Positions 32,132 through 41,679 are shown, counted from the first letter of the stretch. The stretch is DNA of 64,000 nt from Peribacillus simplex (GCF_900156045.1 NZ_FTMX01000006.1:248001-312000); one strand, 5' to 3'. The notes: generated from the sequence alone by a model not told the origin. A program made the numbers and translations.

Positions 32132-33232
32132 ATGGAGAAAGCAATAATTGTGCCTTGGGAAGAAGATGAACTTACTCATGAGTTTTTTGTTCCTGAATAT
32201 ATTGAAAAAATGGCACTGGAAGTTCTTGAACATTACGGTTTCTCCGTTCAGAACATGCATGTTGTTACAACAAAACCAGATAAAGGCGGCTCTATTTGGA
32301 AAATGGAAACAAGTTCAGGGCCAAAGAGTTTAAAGCTTTTACACAGAAGACCTACAAGAAGCATGTTTAGCTTGGGAGCTCAAGAATATTTAGTCAATGT
32401 TAAGGAAGCAAGAGTACCGCCCATCGTGAAAACCAAAGATGGAAAAGATTATGTTGAGGCTGGAGGGAAGTTATGGTTCGTCGCTGAGTGGATCGAATCC
32501 TTGGCACCTGTAACAAAAGATTTGGAAGGAGCCAAACACCTTTGCAATGCCCTCGGCGAATTCCACCTTTTAAGCAAAGGGTATGTTCCGCCTCAACAAG
32601 CTGAAGTTGCATCCAGATTATATAAATGGCCAGCGACTTATGAAAAAGTCATTAATAAAATGGATTGGTTTCGAAACATTGCCAATGCATATGAAGAAAT
32701 GCCTGCAAGCCCCCACTTGCTGAATGTGTTAGATCAATTCGAAGAACAAGCAAAAAGAAGTTTAGAACAATTAAATGAATCAAGCTATTTAGAGTTAGCA
32801 CAACAAGGAAATGAATATTGGGGATTAGTGCATCAAGATTATGGCTGGTCAAATGGACAAATGGGAGATAATGGAATGTGGATTATTGACCTTGATGGTG
32901 TTGCTTATGACCTTCCCATTCGCGATTTGAGAAAACTGATTACAGGCACAATGGCAGATTTATATAGATGGGATGCAACTTGGGTAAGAGAAATGATCAA
33001 ATCCTATCATGAGGCAAATCCAATTTCATCGCAACTATATGATATTTTAATGATCGATTTAGCTGGTCCAAATGAATTTTACAAGAATATTAAAGAAGTA
33101 GTATATGAACCTGAATTATTTCTAAATGATCAAACAACAGCCATGATTCAAACAATTGTTGATACCGATCAGACAAAATGGCCAGTTTTAGAAGAAATTA
33201 AAGATGATTGGAAGGGAATGGAACAAACATGA
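32132..33232 (+). CDS. cotS: CotS-family spore coat kinase-like protein
   Basis: 366 residues from ATG 7 bp after AGGAGGGG; a longer frame upstream is rejected. It has a phosphotransferase (APH/CotS) fold: SIWKMETSSGPKSLKLLHR as the glycine/lysine region, LWFVAEWIESLAP hinge, ALGEFHLLSKGYVPP, catalytic-loop equivalent LVHQDYGWSNGQ and metal motif IIDLDGVAYDLPIRDL. CotS in B. subtilis is an inner spore coat protein. Its stop overlaps the cotSA start (ATGA), the same gene pairing as in B. subtilis. Mother-cell (SigK) control is expected but no clear promoter was identified. Confidence 0.9.
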   Translation: MEKAIIVPWEEDELTHEFFVPEYIEKMALEVLEHYGFSVQNMHVVTTKPDKGGSIWKMETSSGPKSLKLLHRRPTRSMFSLGAQEYLVNVKEARVPPIVKTKDGKDYVEAGGKLWFVAEWIESLAPVTKDLEGAKHLCNALGEFHLLSKGYVPPQQAEVASRLYKWPATYEKVINKMDWFRNIANAYEEMPASPHLLNVLDQFEEQAKRSLEQLNESSYLELAQQGNEYWGLVHQDYGWSNGQMGDNGMWIIDLDGVAYDLPIRDLRKLITGTMADLYRWDATWVREMIKSYHEANPISSQLYDILMIDLAGPNEFYKNIKEVVYEPELFLNDQTTAMIQTIVDTDQTKWPVLEEIKDDWKGMEQT

Positions 33233-34365
33233 AAATTTTAATGATTTGTACCGAAAAGCTTCCTGTTCCTCCGGTACTAGGTGGTGCCATTCAAACCTAT
33301 ATCTCAGGCGTCCTGCCACATTTAAGTAAAGCCCATGATATTACGGTTTTAGGAATTAATGATCCATCACTCCCTGATCAAGAGACGATTGATGGAAACC
33401 ATTATGTACGTGTACCTGGAAAAATATTCGAAGTATATCGTGAAGAGGTTATTCACTATCTTGAAGCAAATCATTTCGATCTAATTCATATATTCAATCG
33501 ACCTCGACTAGTCCTTCCTGTCCGAAAAGCGGCACCTAATTCAAAAATTACCCTTAGCATGCATAATGATATGTTTAATCCAGAGAAAATCAATCCGGAA
33601 GAAGCAAAAGCGGCCATAGATGAAGTTACAAATATTGTGACTGTCAGTGACTATATAGGAAATGTCATAAAAACTTTATATCCACAAGCTTCATCAAAGA
33701 TTCGCACAATCTATTCTGGTGTTGACACCAATCGATTTCTGCCCGGCAGTCACCCGAAAATGCAAAAAATTCGTAATGAATTACGCAAAGCAAACGGTCT
33801 TGAAAACAAAACGGTCATATTATTTGCAGGAAGACTTTCAAATAATAAAGGAGTCGATAGGCTAATTCGGGCATTACCTGAGCTTTCAAGTAAATTTAAG
33901 GATTTGGCTATAGTTATTGTCGGAAGTAAATGGTTCAGCCAAAATGATGTTACCGATTATGTAGCTTATGTAAGAGCATTGGCAAAAAAGCTGCCTATCC
34001 CAGTTGTTTCAACAGGTTTTGTTGCACCTAGTGAAATACAAAATTGGTTTGCTGCTGCTGATTTATTCGTGTGTACATCAATATGGCAAGAACCACTTGC
34101 ACGCGTCCATTATGAAGCAATGGCTGCAGGGCTTCCAATCGTAACAACTGCAAGGGGCGGAAATCCAGAGGTCATTCGTATAAGAGAGAATGGGCTTGTA
34201 GTGGAGAATCCAGAAGATCCTGGATGTTTTACAGAGAAGATTACAGAAATTCTATCAAACAGAGCCCTAATGAAAAAAATGGGCGAACGAGGCAGAGAAC
34301 TTGCCCTTACCTTATATGAATGGGATCGAGTAGGATCTGAAATACTTGAAGTTTGGAAAAAATAA
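33229..34365 (+). CDS. cotSA: CotSA-like GT4 glycosyltransferase
   Basis: 378 residues from ATG inside the cotS stop. GT-B fold, family 4: N-terminal VLGGAIQTYISGVLPHLSKAHDITVLG, linker SGVDTNRFLPGSH, and the C-terminal donor domain with LFAGRLSNNKGVDRLIRALPEL, IVIVGSKWF and the E-x7-E motif region WQEPLARVHYEAMAAGLPIVTTARGGNPEVI. Probably glycosylates spore-coat material, matching its coupling to cotS. Confidence 0.9.
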   Translation: MKILMICTEKLPVPPVLGGAIQTYISGVLPHLSKAHDITVLGINDPSLPDQETIDGNHYVRVPGKIFEVYREEVIHYLEANHFDLIHIFNRPRLVLPVRKAAPNSKITLSMHNDMFNPEKINPEEAKAAIDEVTNIVTVSDYIGNVIKTLYPQASSKIRTIYSGVDTNRFLPGSHPKMQKIRNELRKANGLENKTVILFAGRLSNNKGVDRLIRALPELSSKFKDLAIVIVGSKWFSQNDVTDYVAYVRALAKKLPIPVVSTGFVAPSEIQNWFAAADLFVCTSIWQEPLARVHYEAMAAGLPIVTTARGGNPEVIRIRENGLVVENPEDPGCFTEKITEILSNRALMKKMGERGRELALTLYEWDRVGSEILEVWKK

Positions 34366-34747
34366 CTGTATAACCAATCAAGAGTAGATGAGAATTGCGC
34401 TTACTAAACCACTTGTCACTGGTGATGCAGGGGTTAAGGATTACATTTATGTGAACAATTCCTAAAGGGTACGGAAAACAAAATTAGGTGATGATGCATT
34501 TTCAGGACCTACCCCTACTGCCCCCTCTAAGCTAAGCAAGTTAAGCTTAAAGCTCTCCAGAACCACCCCAAGTTTCAATTTTATGCAATAAATTTGTCAA
34601 TCACACCCCTGACTCAACAATCTTTACGAAATCAGCCTTATAAAAAAAATACAATTTAAGGGACCCTTGAATATAGTCTCAAAAAAAGGGCATTTTCCAT
34701 ATTGGAGGGTATATCGCTCTCTTTTCAACCCTAAAATTGAGTAAAAA
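34366..34747. other. Intergenic stretch with a MITE end fragment
   Basis: No gene seen. AACAATCTTTACGAAATCAGCC at 34616-34637 matches one terminus of the MITE family without the rest. Confidence 0.5.
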
Positions 34748-34790
34748 AAGCACCTTGCTTACCTATTAAATAGGCTGTTACAAGGTGCTT
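34748..34790 (-). terminator. Terminator for the permease gene
   Basis: AAGCACCTTG ... CAAGGTGCTT with an inner CCTATT/AATAGG stem; T7 follows on the minus strand. A second stem ACACCCTTAGA/TCTAAGGGTGT (34859-34902) spans the permease stop codon. Confidence 0.75.
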
Positions 34791-34891
34791 GCATTATTTG
34801 TTTGAAAATTATCTGAATAAGGTTATAATTAAAAGTGTTGGAGAATTTAGCCAACTAGACACCCTTAGAGACTTGCCTTGTCCGCTACTTT

Positions 34892-36232
34892 CTAAGGGTG
34901 TATATTAATATTCTGGCTTATACTTGGTTGAATATCGGGTATGGAATGATGGTGTGTAATGGATGGATTTGTTTTTCCATTCAGGATGGCATTTAACACA
35001 ACTAGGGTTATTGTACCCATCACTACTCCATTTCCACATATTAATTGGACTGTTTCAGGGAATTTATCGAATGCTTCAGGGACCCCCTTGATTGCTAGAC
35101 CGACTCCTATTCCAAGTGCAATCGTCAATTGATTCGATGGTTTGCTCAAATCAGCTTTTGCTACCATTCCCAAAGCTGCAGATAGAAGCATTCCAAACAT
35201 TGGTATCATAGCCCCACCGAGAACAGGTAAAGGGATCATCGTCGTAAGACCGGCAACCTTAGGCACAAAAGCTAGAATGATTAGAATACAGCCTGCCGTG
35301 ACTACTACCGAGCGCTGAGTTATCTTTGTCAGCAGGACCAAGCCAACATTTTGTGAGAAGGTAGAATGGTTAAAAGAGTTGAAGATACCACTTATGAAGC
35401 TCCCTATTCCTTCTGCCCGGAGCCCCTTTTCCACATCTTTTTCGGTTATTTCCTTCCCGCATACTTCCCCGAGTGTCAAAAAGACACCTATGCTTTCAAC
35501 AGCAATGATTAAAGATATGATTGTCATAGTGATAATAGATGAAAAGTCGAAGGTGGGTACCCCAAAATAGAAAGGAGTCACCATTGTAAACCAGCTGGCC
35601 TCTGTAAAGCCTGAGGTATCGACCATACCTAAGAAACCAGCCAATATAGTACCAAGAACCATGGCGAAAAGAACTGAAACCGCTTTCAAGAAACCTTTAG
35701 TAAGTGTATTCAACAGAAGGAAACACAGTAGTGTAAAACCAGCTAGCATTAGATTCATAGGATCTCCAAAGGTGGGGGAACCGCTTCCACCCGCTGCATT
35801 TTTCATGGCAACTGGCATTAATGACACGCCTATAATTAAAATGACGGACCCTGCAACAATTGGTGGGAAAAAGGGTATTAATTTACCAATTACTCCTGAT
35901 AAAATAGCAACAATTAATCCAGATACCATAACTGCGCCTAATACCCCGGTTATACTATGGACTGTTCCTATAGCTATTACTGGCTCAACCACGATAAAAG
36001 AAACAGCCATTAAGGCCGGTAACCTTATACCAAATCCTTTACCGCCAATAACTTGAATCAAGGTGACTATCCCACAGGCGAGTAAATCAAACGAGATCAG
36101 GTATATGATCTGTTCTTGTGTCAAGCCGATTGCAGGACCGACGATTAGTGGAACAGCTACCGCTCCTCCATACATTACACAAACATGCTGTAAACCTAAC
36201 AATAGCGTGTTTACTTTGCTCAAATTTTCCAT
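34892..36232 (-). CDS. Nucleobase:cation symporter-2 (uric acid/xanthine permease)
   Basis: 446 residues, 12-14 helices. NCS2/NAT features: LLGLQHVCVMYGGAVAVPLIVG at TM1, GFGIRLPALMAVSFIVVEP, TM8 AVESIGVFLTLGEVCGKEIT, the signature loop NSFNHSTFSQNVGLVLLTKITQRSVV, PLPVLGGAMIPMFGM. The NAT signature Q-N-V-G is the same as in urate/xanthine carriers. Divergent from a PucR gene and 3 kb from uricase, so uric acid uptake (PucJ/PucK-like) is the likely role. A cre site lies between it and pucR. Confidence 0.9.
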   Translation of the reverse strand: MENLSKVNTLLLGLQHVCVMYGGAVAVPLIVGPAIGLTQEQIIYLISFDLLACGIVTLIQVIGGKGFGIRLPALMAVSFIVVEPVIAIGTVHSITGVLGAVMVSGLIVAILSGVIGKLIPFFPPIVAGSVILIIGVSLMPVAMKNAAGGSGSPTFGDPMNLMLAGFTLLCFLLLNTLTKGFLKAVSVLFAMVLGTILAGFLGMVDTSGFTEASWFTMVTPFYFGVPTFDFSSIITMTIISLIIAVESIGVFLTLGEVCGKEITEKDVEKGLRAEGIGSFISGIFNSFNHSTFSQNVGLVLLTKITQRSVVVTAGCILIILAFVPKVAGLTTMIPLPVLGGAMIPMFGMLLSAALGMVAKADLSKPSNQLTIALGIGVGLAIKGVPEAFDKFPETVQLICGNGVVMGTITLVVLNAILNGKTNPSITHHHSIPDIQPSISQNINIHP

Positions 36233-36301
36233 GATTGCCCCCTTTTAATTAGTAAGAGCTTTCCAATTATGTGGATCTAATGAAATCGCCTCCTTGTGAT
36301 T

Positions 36302-36316
36302 TTGTAAACGCTTCCT
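36302..36316. promoter_or_regulatory. CcpA-type cre site
   Basis: TTGTAAACGCTTCCT fits the consensus WTGNAANCGNWNNCW at every position, 70 bp upstream of the permease start. Confidence 0.7.
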
Positions 36317-36479
36317 TATGGTCGAATTTATTGTTGCTTATTAAGAAACAGCATTTACAAAATTAATCTGTTTTTATATTATCACCGCCATAATGCTAAA
36401 TCAAGACTATTTTTTGGAAAAATATGAATATTCATTCAAGTGCATTCTGTTTATAATTAAGAAGAATAGGGGGAGAAAT

Positions 36480-37667
36480 ATGTATTTAACGATCGAAAAA
36501 GCTTTGAAGCTTCCTGCCCTAAACCAAGTGGAAGTTATTGGAGGAAATCAAGGGTTAGCTCGGGTAATTAATTCAGTAAGTATAATGGATCATCCGGATA
36601 TATCATGGATTAAACGAGGGGAACTCCTACTGACAACTGGTTATGTGTTTAAAGATGACCTGAATGCTCAAATCAATCTTGTTAGGGAATTGTCGAAAAG
36701 AGGAAGTGCTGGATTAGCTATCAAGATTAAGAGGTTTCTTTCTACGATTCCTCCTGGAATGGTAGAAGAAGCGAACAAGCACAATTTCCCCTTACTGGAG
36801 ATTCCTTATGAAATGCCTTTATCCGACTTATTATTCAGCTTTACATATGAACTTGTTAATAAGGAAAAAGTGAAAAACAATGGAAAAGGAAGTTTTGAAG
36901 TTTTTCATTCTCTTTTGAATGGGGAAAATAGGACTTCACCTTTTATCCCCCAATTGCAGGAATTTGGCTTTAATCCCGATAGGCCATATATTCTGCTCTT
37001 AATAAATGTAACGAAAGAAGAAGGGGATTCATTCTTTCCAATTGGTAGAATGTTGGAGAAATTAAACCAAACGGAAAAAAAAGATTTTAAGTATTGGAAT
37101 ATCGACTTCGATGGTCAATTGATTATCCTGCAAGGAAAAGGAATGGTGACTGATGAACACCTACTTCTGCAGGCCCAAAGAATTGCCGGCATTTTAGAAG
37201 GTCTTATATCCGAAGATAATCCTGGCACTTCACTATCCATGGGGTTAAGTAAGGTGAAAAAAGAAATCCACAATATGAAAGAAGGGTTTTCTGAAGCTAA
37301 AAAGGCTATTCAACTTGGCTCGAGGGTCAACCCGACTAACATCAATGATTACGCAAGCATTGAAGTTGAAGATTTAATAAATCAAATCCCTAAGGATGCA
37401 ATAACTCAATACGTGCTATCCATGATTCAACCGATTATTGTATATGATAGGGAAAATGAGGGGGAGTTGTTAAAAACGCTGGAAACATATCTATTTTCAA
37501 GAGGGAGAATAGAAGATGCGGCACGAGCTTTGTTTGTTCATCGAAATACTGTAAAGTTCCGTTTGTCCAGGATTGAGGACTTATTGGGAGTTGATTTAAA
37601 ATCGAGGGATATTGCTTTTAAATTGCAGTTTAGTATAAAAGCTGCGAAGTTATTATTACATGACTAG
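36480..37667 (+). CDS. pucR: PucR-family transcriptional regulator 1
   Basis: 395 residues from ATG behind GGGGGAG. N-terminal PucR ligand domain (MYLTIEKALKLPALNQVEVI, ISWIKRGELLLTTGYVF, KRGSAGLAIKI, FPLLEIPYEMPLSDL), a central GGDEF-like region (SLSMGLSKVKKEIHNMKEGFSEAKKAIQLG), and the C-terminal HTH_30 (LLKTLETYLFSRGRIEDAARALFVHRNTVKFRLSRIEDLLG). PucR of B. subtilis activates purine-degradation genes and senses their intermediates. Its divergence from the permease suggests that gene as its direct target. Confidence 0.93.
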   Translation: MYLTIEKALKLPALNQVEVIGGNQGLARVINSVSIMDHPDISWIKRGELLLTTGYVFKDDLNAQINLVRELSKRGSAGLAIKIKRFLSTIPPGMVEEANKHNFPLLEIPYEMPLSDLLFSFTYELVNKEKVKNNGKGSFEVFHSLLNGENRTSPFIPQLQEFGFNPDRPYILLLINVTKEEGDSFFPIGRMLEKLNQTEKKDFKYWNIDFDGQLIILQGKGMVTDEHLLLQAQRIAGILEGLISEDNPGTSLSMGLSKVKKEIHNMKEGFSEAKKAIQLGSRVNPTNINDYASIEVEDLINQIPKDAITQYVLSMIQPIIVYDRENEGELLKTLETYLFSRGRIEDAARALFVHRNTVKFRLSRIEDLLGVDLKSRDIAFKLQFSIKAAKLLLHD

Positions 37668-37720
37668 GTAAAGGTAGCAGGATTTGAAGGAATCCGGAAT
37701 CAAGTGTTACTGGACTTAGA

Positions 37721-37758
37721 AAAAAACTGCCAGGGAATAGGTATCTCTGGCAGTTTTT
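37721..37758. terminator. Bidirectional terminator between the convergent pucR genes
   Basis: AAAAACTGCCAG ... CTGGCAGTTTTT arms with an 11-bp loop. Confidence 0.9.
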
Positions 37759-37778
37759 CATATGGTATGGACTATTTC

Positions 37779-38969
37779 TTATCGGTCATCCAGCAGACGT
37801 TTGGCATATAGGGCAAGTTTTAAAGTGAACAGATCATCATTGCTTAAGTCCATTCCCAATAGTTTTTTTATGCTTTTTATTCGAAAATGGATAGTGTTTC
37901 GATGTACCCCCATTTTTCTGGCCGTTTCAGCAGGCCGAAGATTGCATTGCAAATATGCCTCCAAGGTTTTGATAAGGTCAGACTGGGTTTCATCGTCATG
38001 GTCCTTCAGCGGTGCTAAATTACCTGTAACAATATCCATGAGCATATTTTTTGGAGCATACTGCAAAATTTTAAATGTTATTAATTCTTTGTAGCTGTAA
38101 ACTTCCTTTCCTGGGTTCAATCGTTTTCCCAAATCAATAGATTGTAAAGCTTCCTGTAAGCTAATAGCTAGATTTTTAATACCTGTATGATAGTTACCGA
38201 CTCCCAGCGTAAGTTCCATTGGCAGGTGTTTAGATAAAGTGGAGATAATTTGTTGGCTTATCTGGATGACTTGTGAATAAAAGTGGGTGTTCCCTAGGGG
38301 GATGGTATCCAGATAAATGATAACTAGACTGCCCTTGATATTCCTTATGAGCTTATCGATTTTATATTGCCCGGTTAATGTTTCAATTGTCTTGATAAGC
38401 TGTTTATAAGCAATGGAATCATTCCTTTGATTCCATTGCAGCGTTAAAGGTAAAACAGTACATATGTATCCTCCAGTAATTTGAGTGAAGCTGGATTTGA
38501 CCTCCGTCATCCCTAAAATCCCGTAACTTATATTTTCGGCACCATCTCCCGAAAAATCTTCAATACTATAACTCAACTCTTTTTGTTCATTCTGTCTCGT
38601 TACAATTTCACGAAGCAGGGGAGACATGATATCTGATAGCGAAAACTCAGTGGGGATTCTGAGAATAGGCAAATTGGCCATATTGGCGATGCTGATAGTA
38701 GTTTGTGGAATTTCTTCCAGTTTGATGAACAATCCTGAACAATTCATTTTTGCTAATTCGATTACGAATTGGTCTAATTGTTGCGGATTATCTTGAAATA
38801 AGTATCCTGTTGTTAGAATCAATTCATTTGGCTTCAACCAGGAAAGCACATCAGGAGCATCAAAGCTATTGATGGATTCTATTTCTCTATTAAGTCCCTG
38901 AATGCCAGCTACCACTTGGCATTGTTTGATCTGTGGTAATTTTAATGCATCAGTCATCGTTAAATGCAT
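37779..38969 (-). CDS. PucR-family transcriptional regulator 2
   Basis: 396 residues, ATG behind AAGGGGA. Same three-part layout as regulator 1: MHLTMTDALKLPQIKQCQVV, VLSWLKPNELILTTGYLF, a central ELTLGVGNYHTGIKNLAISLQEALQSIDLG, and HTH LIKTLEAYLQCNLRPAETARKMGVHRNTIHFRIKSIKKLLG. The two share an ancestor but differ widely, so they likely sense or control different things. This one is divergent from the uraD-uricase operon. Confidence 0.92.
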   Translation of the reverse strand: MHLTMTDALKLPQIKQCQVVAGIQGLNREIESINSFDAPDVLSWLKPNELILTTGYLFQDNPQQLDQFVIELAKMNCSGLFIKLEEIPQTTISIANMANLPILRIPTEFSLSDIMSPLLREIVTRQNEQKELSYSIEDFSGDGAENISYGILGMTEVKSSFTQITGGYICTVLPLTLQWNQRNDSIAYKQLIKTIETLTGQYKIDKLIRNIKGSLVIIYLDTIPLGNTHFYSQVIQISQQIISTLSKHLPMELTLGVGNYHTGIKNLAISLQEALQSIDLGKRLNPGKEVYSYKELITFKILQYAPKNMLMDIVTGNLAPLKDHDDETQSDLIKTLEAYLQCNLRPAETARKMGVHRNTIHFRIKSIKKLLGMDLSNDDLFTLKLALYAKRLLDDR

Positions 38970-39207
38970 GATAGGTCCCCTTCGCTGTGCCCTTTTTCTC
39001 TAATTTAACTAATTTTTTGAATATTGGCAACTGAAGCTAAGCTATAAGGATAGCCTGTTTTTTAAAGGTGAGTGCGGTAAGCACAAAGGGTTTGGAAAAA
39101 TATTAGCTTTTTCAGCTAATGACCTATAAATAAGCGCACGTATATAATTCAATTAAGTTAAGAATGTTTTGAATTGTAAAAATAATCTGAAGAAAGGAGG
39201 CCCCGCA

Positions 39208-39705
39208 TTGATATCTGACCTTAATAGCATAAATGAGTTGAACAAGGTGGAATTCATCCAAAAGTTAGGTTGGGTATATGAACATTCTCCATGGATAGCA
39301 GAGCGTTCATGGGATTACAAGCCATTCATTTCCTTAGAGGACCTAAAAGAGAAAATGGAAATAGTTGTGCAGAATGCATCATTATCGGAACAGCTCCAAT
39401 TAATCAAGTCTCACCCGGACTTGGCAGCCCGGATTGATATGGCTGAAGCATCAGTTAAAGAACAATCCGCAGCCGGTTTGAATTCGCTTTCTCCGGATGA
39501 ATATGAAGAATTTCATGCGTTAAATAATCAGTATAAAGAAAAGTTTGGATTTCCGTTCATATTTGCTGTCCGTGGCAGCGATAAAACGTTGATAAAGGCA
39601 GAGATGAAAAGAAGGATTGGTTTGGATCAGGCAAATGAACTTAAGGAAGCGATCAAGCAAATCCACTTAATTGCTAGCCACAGGTTATCTGATTTTATTA
39701 AATAG
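39208..39705 (+). CDS. uraD: OHCU decarboxylase
   Basis: 165 residues from TTG 7 bp after AAAGGAGG. Converts 2-oxo-4-hydroxy-4-carboxy-5-ureidoimidazoline to S-allantoin, the third step from urate. Motifs: the catalytic SHPDLAARI (His near residue 69), SAAGLNSLSPDEYEEF, and FGFPFIFAVRGSDK near residue 110. In B. subtilis this domain is fused to the front of uricase in PucL; here it is a separate gene 13 bp ahead of uricase. Confidence 0.93.
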   Translation: MISDLNSINELNKVEFIQKLGWVYEHSPWIAERSWDYKPFISLEDLKEKMEIVVQNASLSEQLQLIKSHPDLAARIDMAEASVKEQSAAGLNSLSPDEYEEFHALNNQYKEKFGFPFIFAVRGSDKTLIKAEMKRRIGLDQANELKEAIKQIHLIASHRLSDFIK

Positions 39706-39718
39706 GAGGAGGAATAAT

Positions 39719-40702
39719 ATGACAGTTCAAAATGAAAACAGAACGATGTATTACGGTAAAGGGGATGTATTTGTATATAGGACTTTTGTACAGCCTCTTA
39801 CAGGTTTGAGGAAAATACCGGAATCAGGTTTCACAGAAAGAGATAACACTATTTTTGGATTCAATTGCCAGATTTCTCTGAAAGGGGAAGCTTTCTTATC
39901 TTCTTTTACGGAAGGAGATAATAGCTTGGTGATTGCAACGGATTCCATGAAAAACATCATTCATCGCCAGGCCGCCAATTATCAAGGAAATACGGCGGAA
40001 GGATTTTTAAAGTTCTTATGTGAAGTTTTCCTTGATAAGTATAGCCACATAGATGCAGTAGAATTGACAGCAAATGAAGTTCCCTTCGATCATGTACTTG
40101 TTCCAAAAGGGGAAGGACATGAAAATAGTGATGTTGTGTTTCGATGTTCCAGAAATGAGAGGGCTACCACTACAATCGAAGTGAAAAGGACACCTACCGG
40201 AAGCAAAATCGTCAAGCATTCAAGTGGAATAGTTGATGTCCAGTTAATCAAGGTTAAAGGAAGCTCTTTTTATGGATTTATTCAAGATGAATACACCACA
40301 CTGCCAGAAGCTCATGATCGTCCACTATTTATCTACTTGGATTTCGATTGGGAATATAGCCGCTGGGAGGATGCCACGGGAGCAAATCCAGAAAAATATG
40401 TAGCAGCGGAACAAATTAGTGATATTGCAAACACAGTGTTCCATGAACTGAATAACCGTTCGATTCAGCAGCTCATTTATCATATTGGCATCAGGATTCT
40501 GGAACGTTTCCCTCAGCTCGCAAATGTTCAATTTAAAACCAATAATCGTACCTGGGAAACGGTTGTAGATACTATTCCAAATTCAGAAGGAAGTGTTTAT
40601 CAGGAACCTCGTCCTCCGTTTGGCTTCCAAGGCTTTGTCGTTACACAAGAAGACGTTAAACAAAAAAAGGCAGCTGATTCAACTGTAGGGGTTTCCCGAT
40701 AA
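39719..40702 (+). CDS. pucL: Urate oxidase (uricase)
   Basis: 327 residues from ATG behind AGGAGGAGG. Cofactor-free T-fold enzyme oxidising urate to 5-hydroxyisourate and H2O2. Tandem tunnelling folds are seen: N-terminal YYGKGDVFVYRTFVQPLTGL and a central ATDSMKNIIHRQA with the catalytic-Thr TDSMKN box. HSSGIVDVQLIKVKGSSFYGF, DRPLFIYLDFDWEYS and C-terminal HIGIRILERFPQLANVQFKTNNRTWE follow. Its stop shares one base with the next start (TAATG). Compared with PucL it lacks the decarboxylase domain. Confidence 0.95.
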   Translation: MTVQNENRTMYYGKGDVFVYRTFVQPLTGLRKIPESGFTERDNTIFGFNCQISLKGEAFLSSFTEGDNSLVIATDSMKNIIHRQAANYQGNTAEGFLKFLCEVFLDKYSHIDAVELTANEVPFDHVLVPKGEGHENSDVVFRCSRNERATTTIEVKRTPTGSKIVKHSSGIVDVQLIKVKGSSFYGFIQDEYTTLPEAHDRPLFIYLDFDWEYSRWEDATGANPEKYVAAEQISDIANTVFHELNNRSIQQLIYHIGIRILERFPQLANVQFKTNNRTWETVVDTIPNSEGSVYQEPRPPFGFQGFVVTQEDVKQKKAADSTVGVSR

Positions 40703-41061
40703 TGGACAGTAAGCTGACCACACATGTTTTAGACCTGTCTAAAGGCCTGCCGGCAAAAGGGATGAAGATAGAACTTTGGGCCATAGCAGAACAGGGAGAC
40801 CATTCTTTCATTAAAGAAGTCTGTACAAACAAAGATGGGAGAGTGGATGATCCGCTACTTCAAGGGGATGATCTCAAACCAGGGGAGTATGAGCTTGTCT
40901 TTTATGTTGGGGAATATTTCAATGATGGAGCGAATGATCCTTATAAAAGGCCATTTTTAAATAAGGTCCCACTTCGTTTTGGAATAAGAAGTAATGAAGA
41001 ACATTATCATGTTCCTCTGCTTGTTGCTCCAGGAGGATATAGCACCTACCGAGGAAGTTAG
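40702..41061 (+). CDS. pucM: 5-hydroxyisourate hydrolase (transthyretin-like)
   Basis: 119 residues. Hydrolyses 5-hydroxyisourate to OHCU, between the uricase and decarboxylase steps. Signature N-terminal LTTHVLDLSKGLPAKGM with the catalytic His, central Arg in the DGRVDDPLL region, and the C-terminal YRGS tetrapeptide that separates HIU hydrolases from transthyretins. Translationally coupled to uricase. Confidence 0.96.
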   Translation: MDSKLTTHVLDLSKGLPAKGMKIELWAIAEQGDHSFIKEVCTNKDGRVDDPLLQGDDLKPGEYELVFYVGEYFNDGANDPYKRPFLNKVPLRFGIRSNEEHYHVPLLVAPGGYSTYRGS

Positions 41062-41091
41062 TGAATCAGTAAGGGAGTTGGAGGGTTCAAT

Positions 41092-41631
41092 TTGGCATAT
41101 GAGCGTACTGGTGTAGTGACTTTAGGCGGTAATCCAGTGACCTTAATTGGTCTTGAACTAAGGGTAGGGGATAAGGCCCCTGACTTTGCACTATTAACAA
41201 ATGACCGCCGTAAAGCACATTTAACAGACTATAAAAATAAGGCATGCATCATCACGACTGTTCCTTCGCTTGATACGGGTGTATGTGATTTACAAACAAA
41301 GGTCTTAAATGAAGAAGCAAGCAAAATGGGTGATGATGTAGCAGTGTTGGCCATCAGCGCTGACCTTCCTTTTGCTCAAGCAAGATGGTGTAAAGAGAGT
41401 AATGTGGAAGCCATAACCATTCTCTCCGACCATTTTGATTTGTCATTTGGTACTGCATATGGAACGTATATGAAAGAACAACGACTGGAATGCAGGGCAG
41501 TATTTGTAATAAATCAAGAAGGAACTATTAAGTATGTGGAATATGTACCGGAAGTCACGGATCACCCAGATTATGAATCCGCATTGCAGGCAGCGAAGGA
41601 AGTGATAAATAAAGCTGGTACAGCAAAATGA
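41092..41631 (+). CDS. tpx: Thiol peroxidase (Tpx, atypical 2-Cys peroxiredoxin)
   Basis: 179 residues from TTG behind GGAGGG, 30 bp after pucM. Peroxidatic Cys65 in VPSLDTGVCDLQT and the resolving Cys near residue 102 in FAQARWCKES, in the spacing of Tpx enzymes. DFALLTNDRRKAHLTDYKNK and LSDHFDLSFGTAYGTYM also match. It reduces peroxides through a Cys disulfide recycled by thioredoxin. As the last gene of a uricase operon it is well placed to remove the H2O2 uricase makes; this link is inference from order. Confidence 0.92.
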   Translation: MAYERTGVVTLGGNPVTLIGLELRVGDKAPDFALLTNDRRKAHLTDYKNKACIITTVPSLDTGVCDLQTKVLNEEASKMGDDVAVLAISADLPFAQARWCKESNVEAITILSDHFDLSFGTAYGTYMKEQRLECRAVFVINQEGTIKYVEYVPEVTDHPDYESALQAAKEVINKAGTAK

Positions 41632-41679
41632 ATATTTTCCCTCACGAAGGATATTAAAATTTCATTCTATTATTCGTAT

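Noticed and set aside
38970-39207. Sigma-54 promoter (TTGGCAACTGAAGCT near 39026) before the uricase operon
   Set aside because: The -12 GC element does not fit the required spacing, and no activator is nearby.
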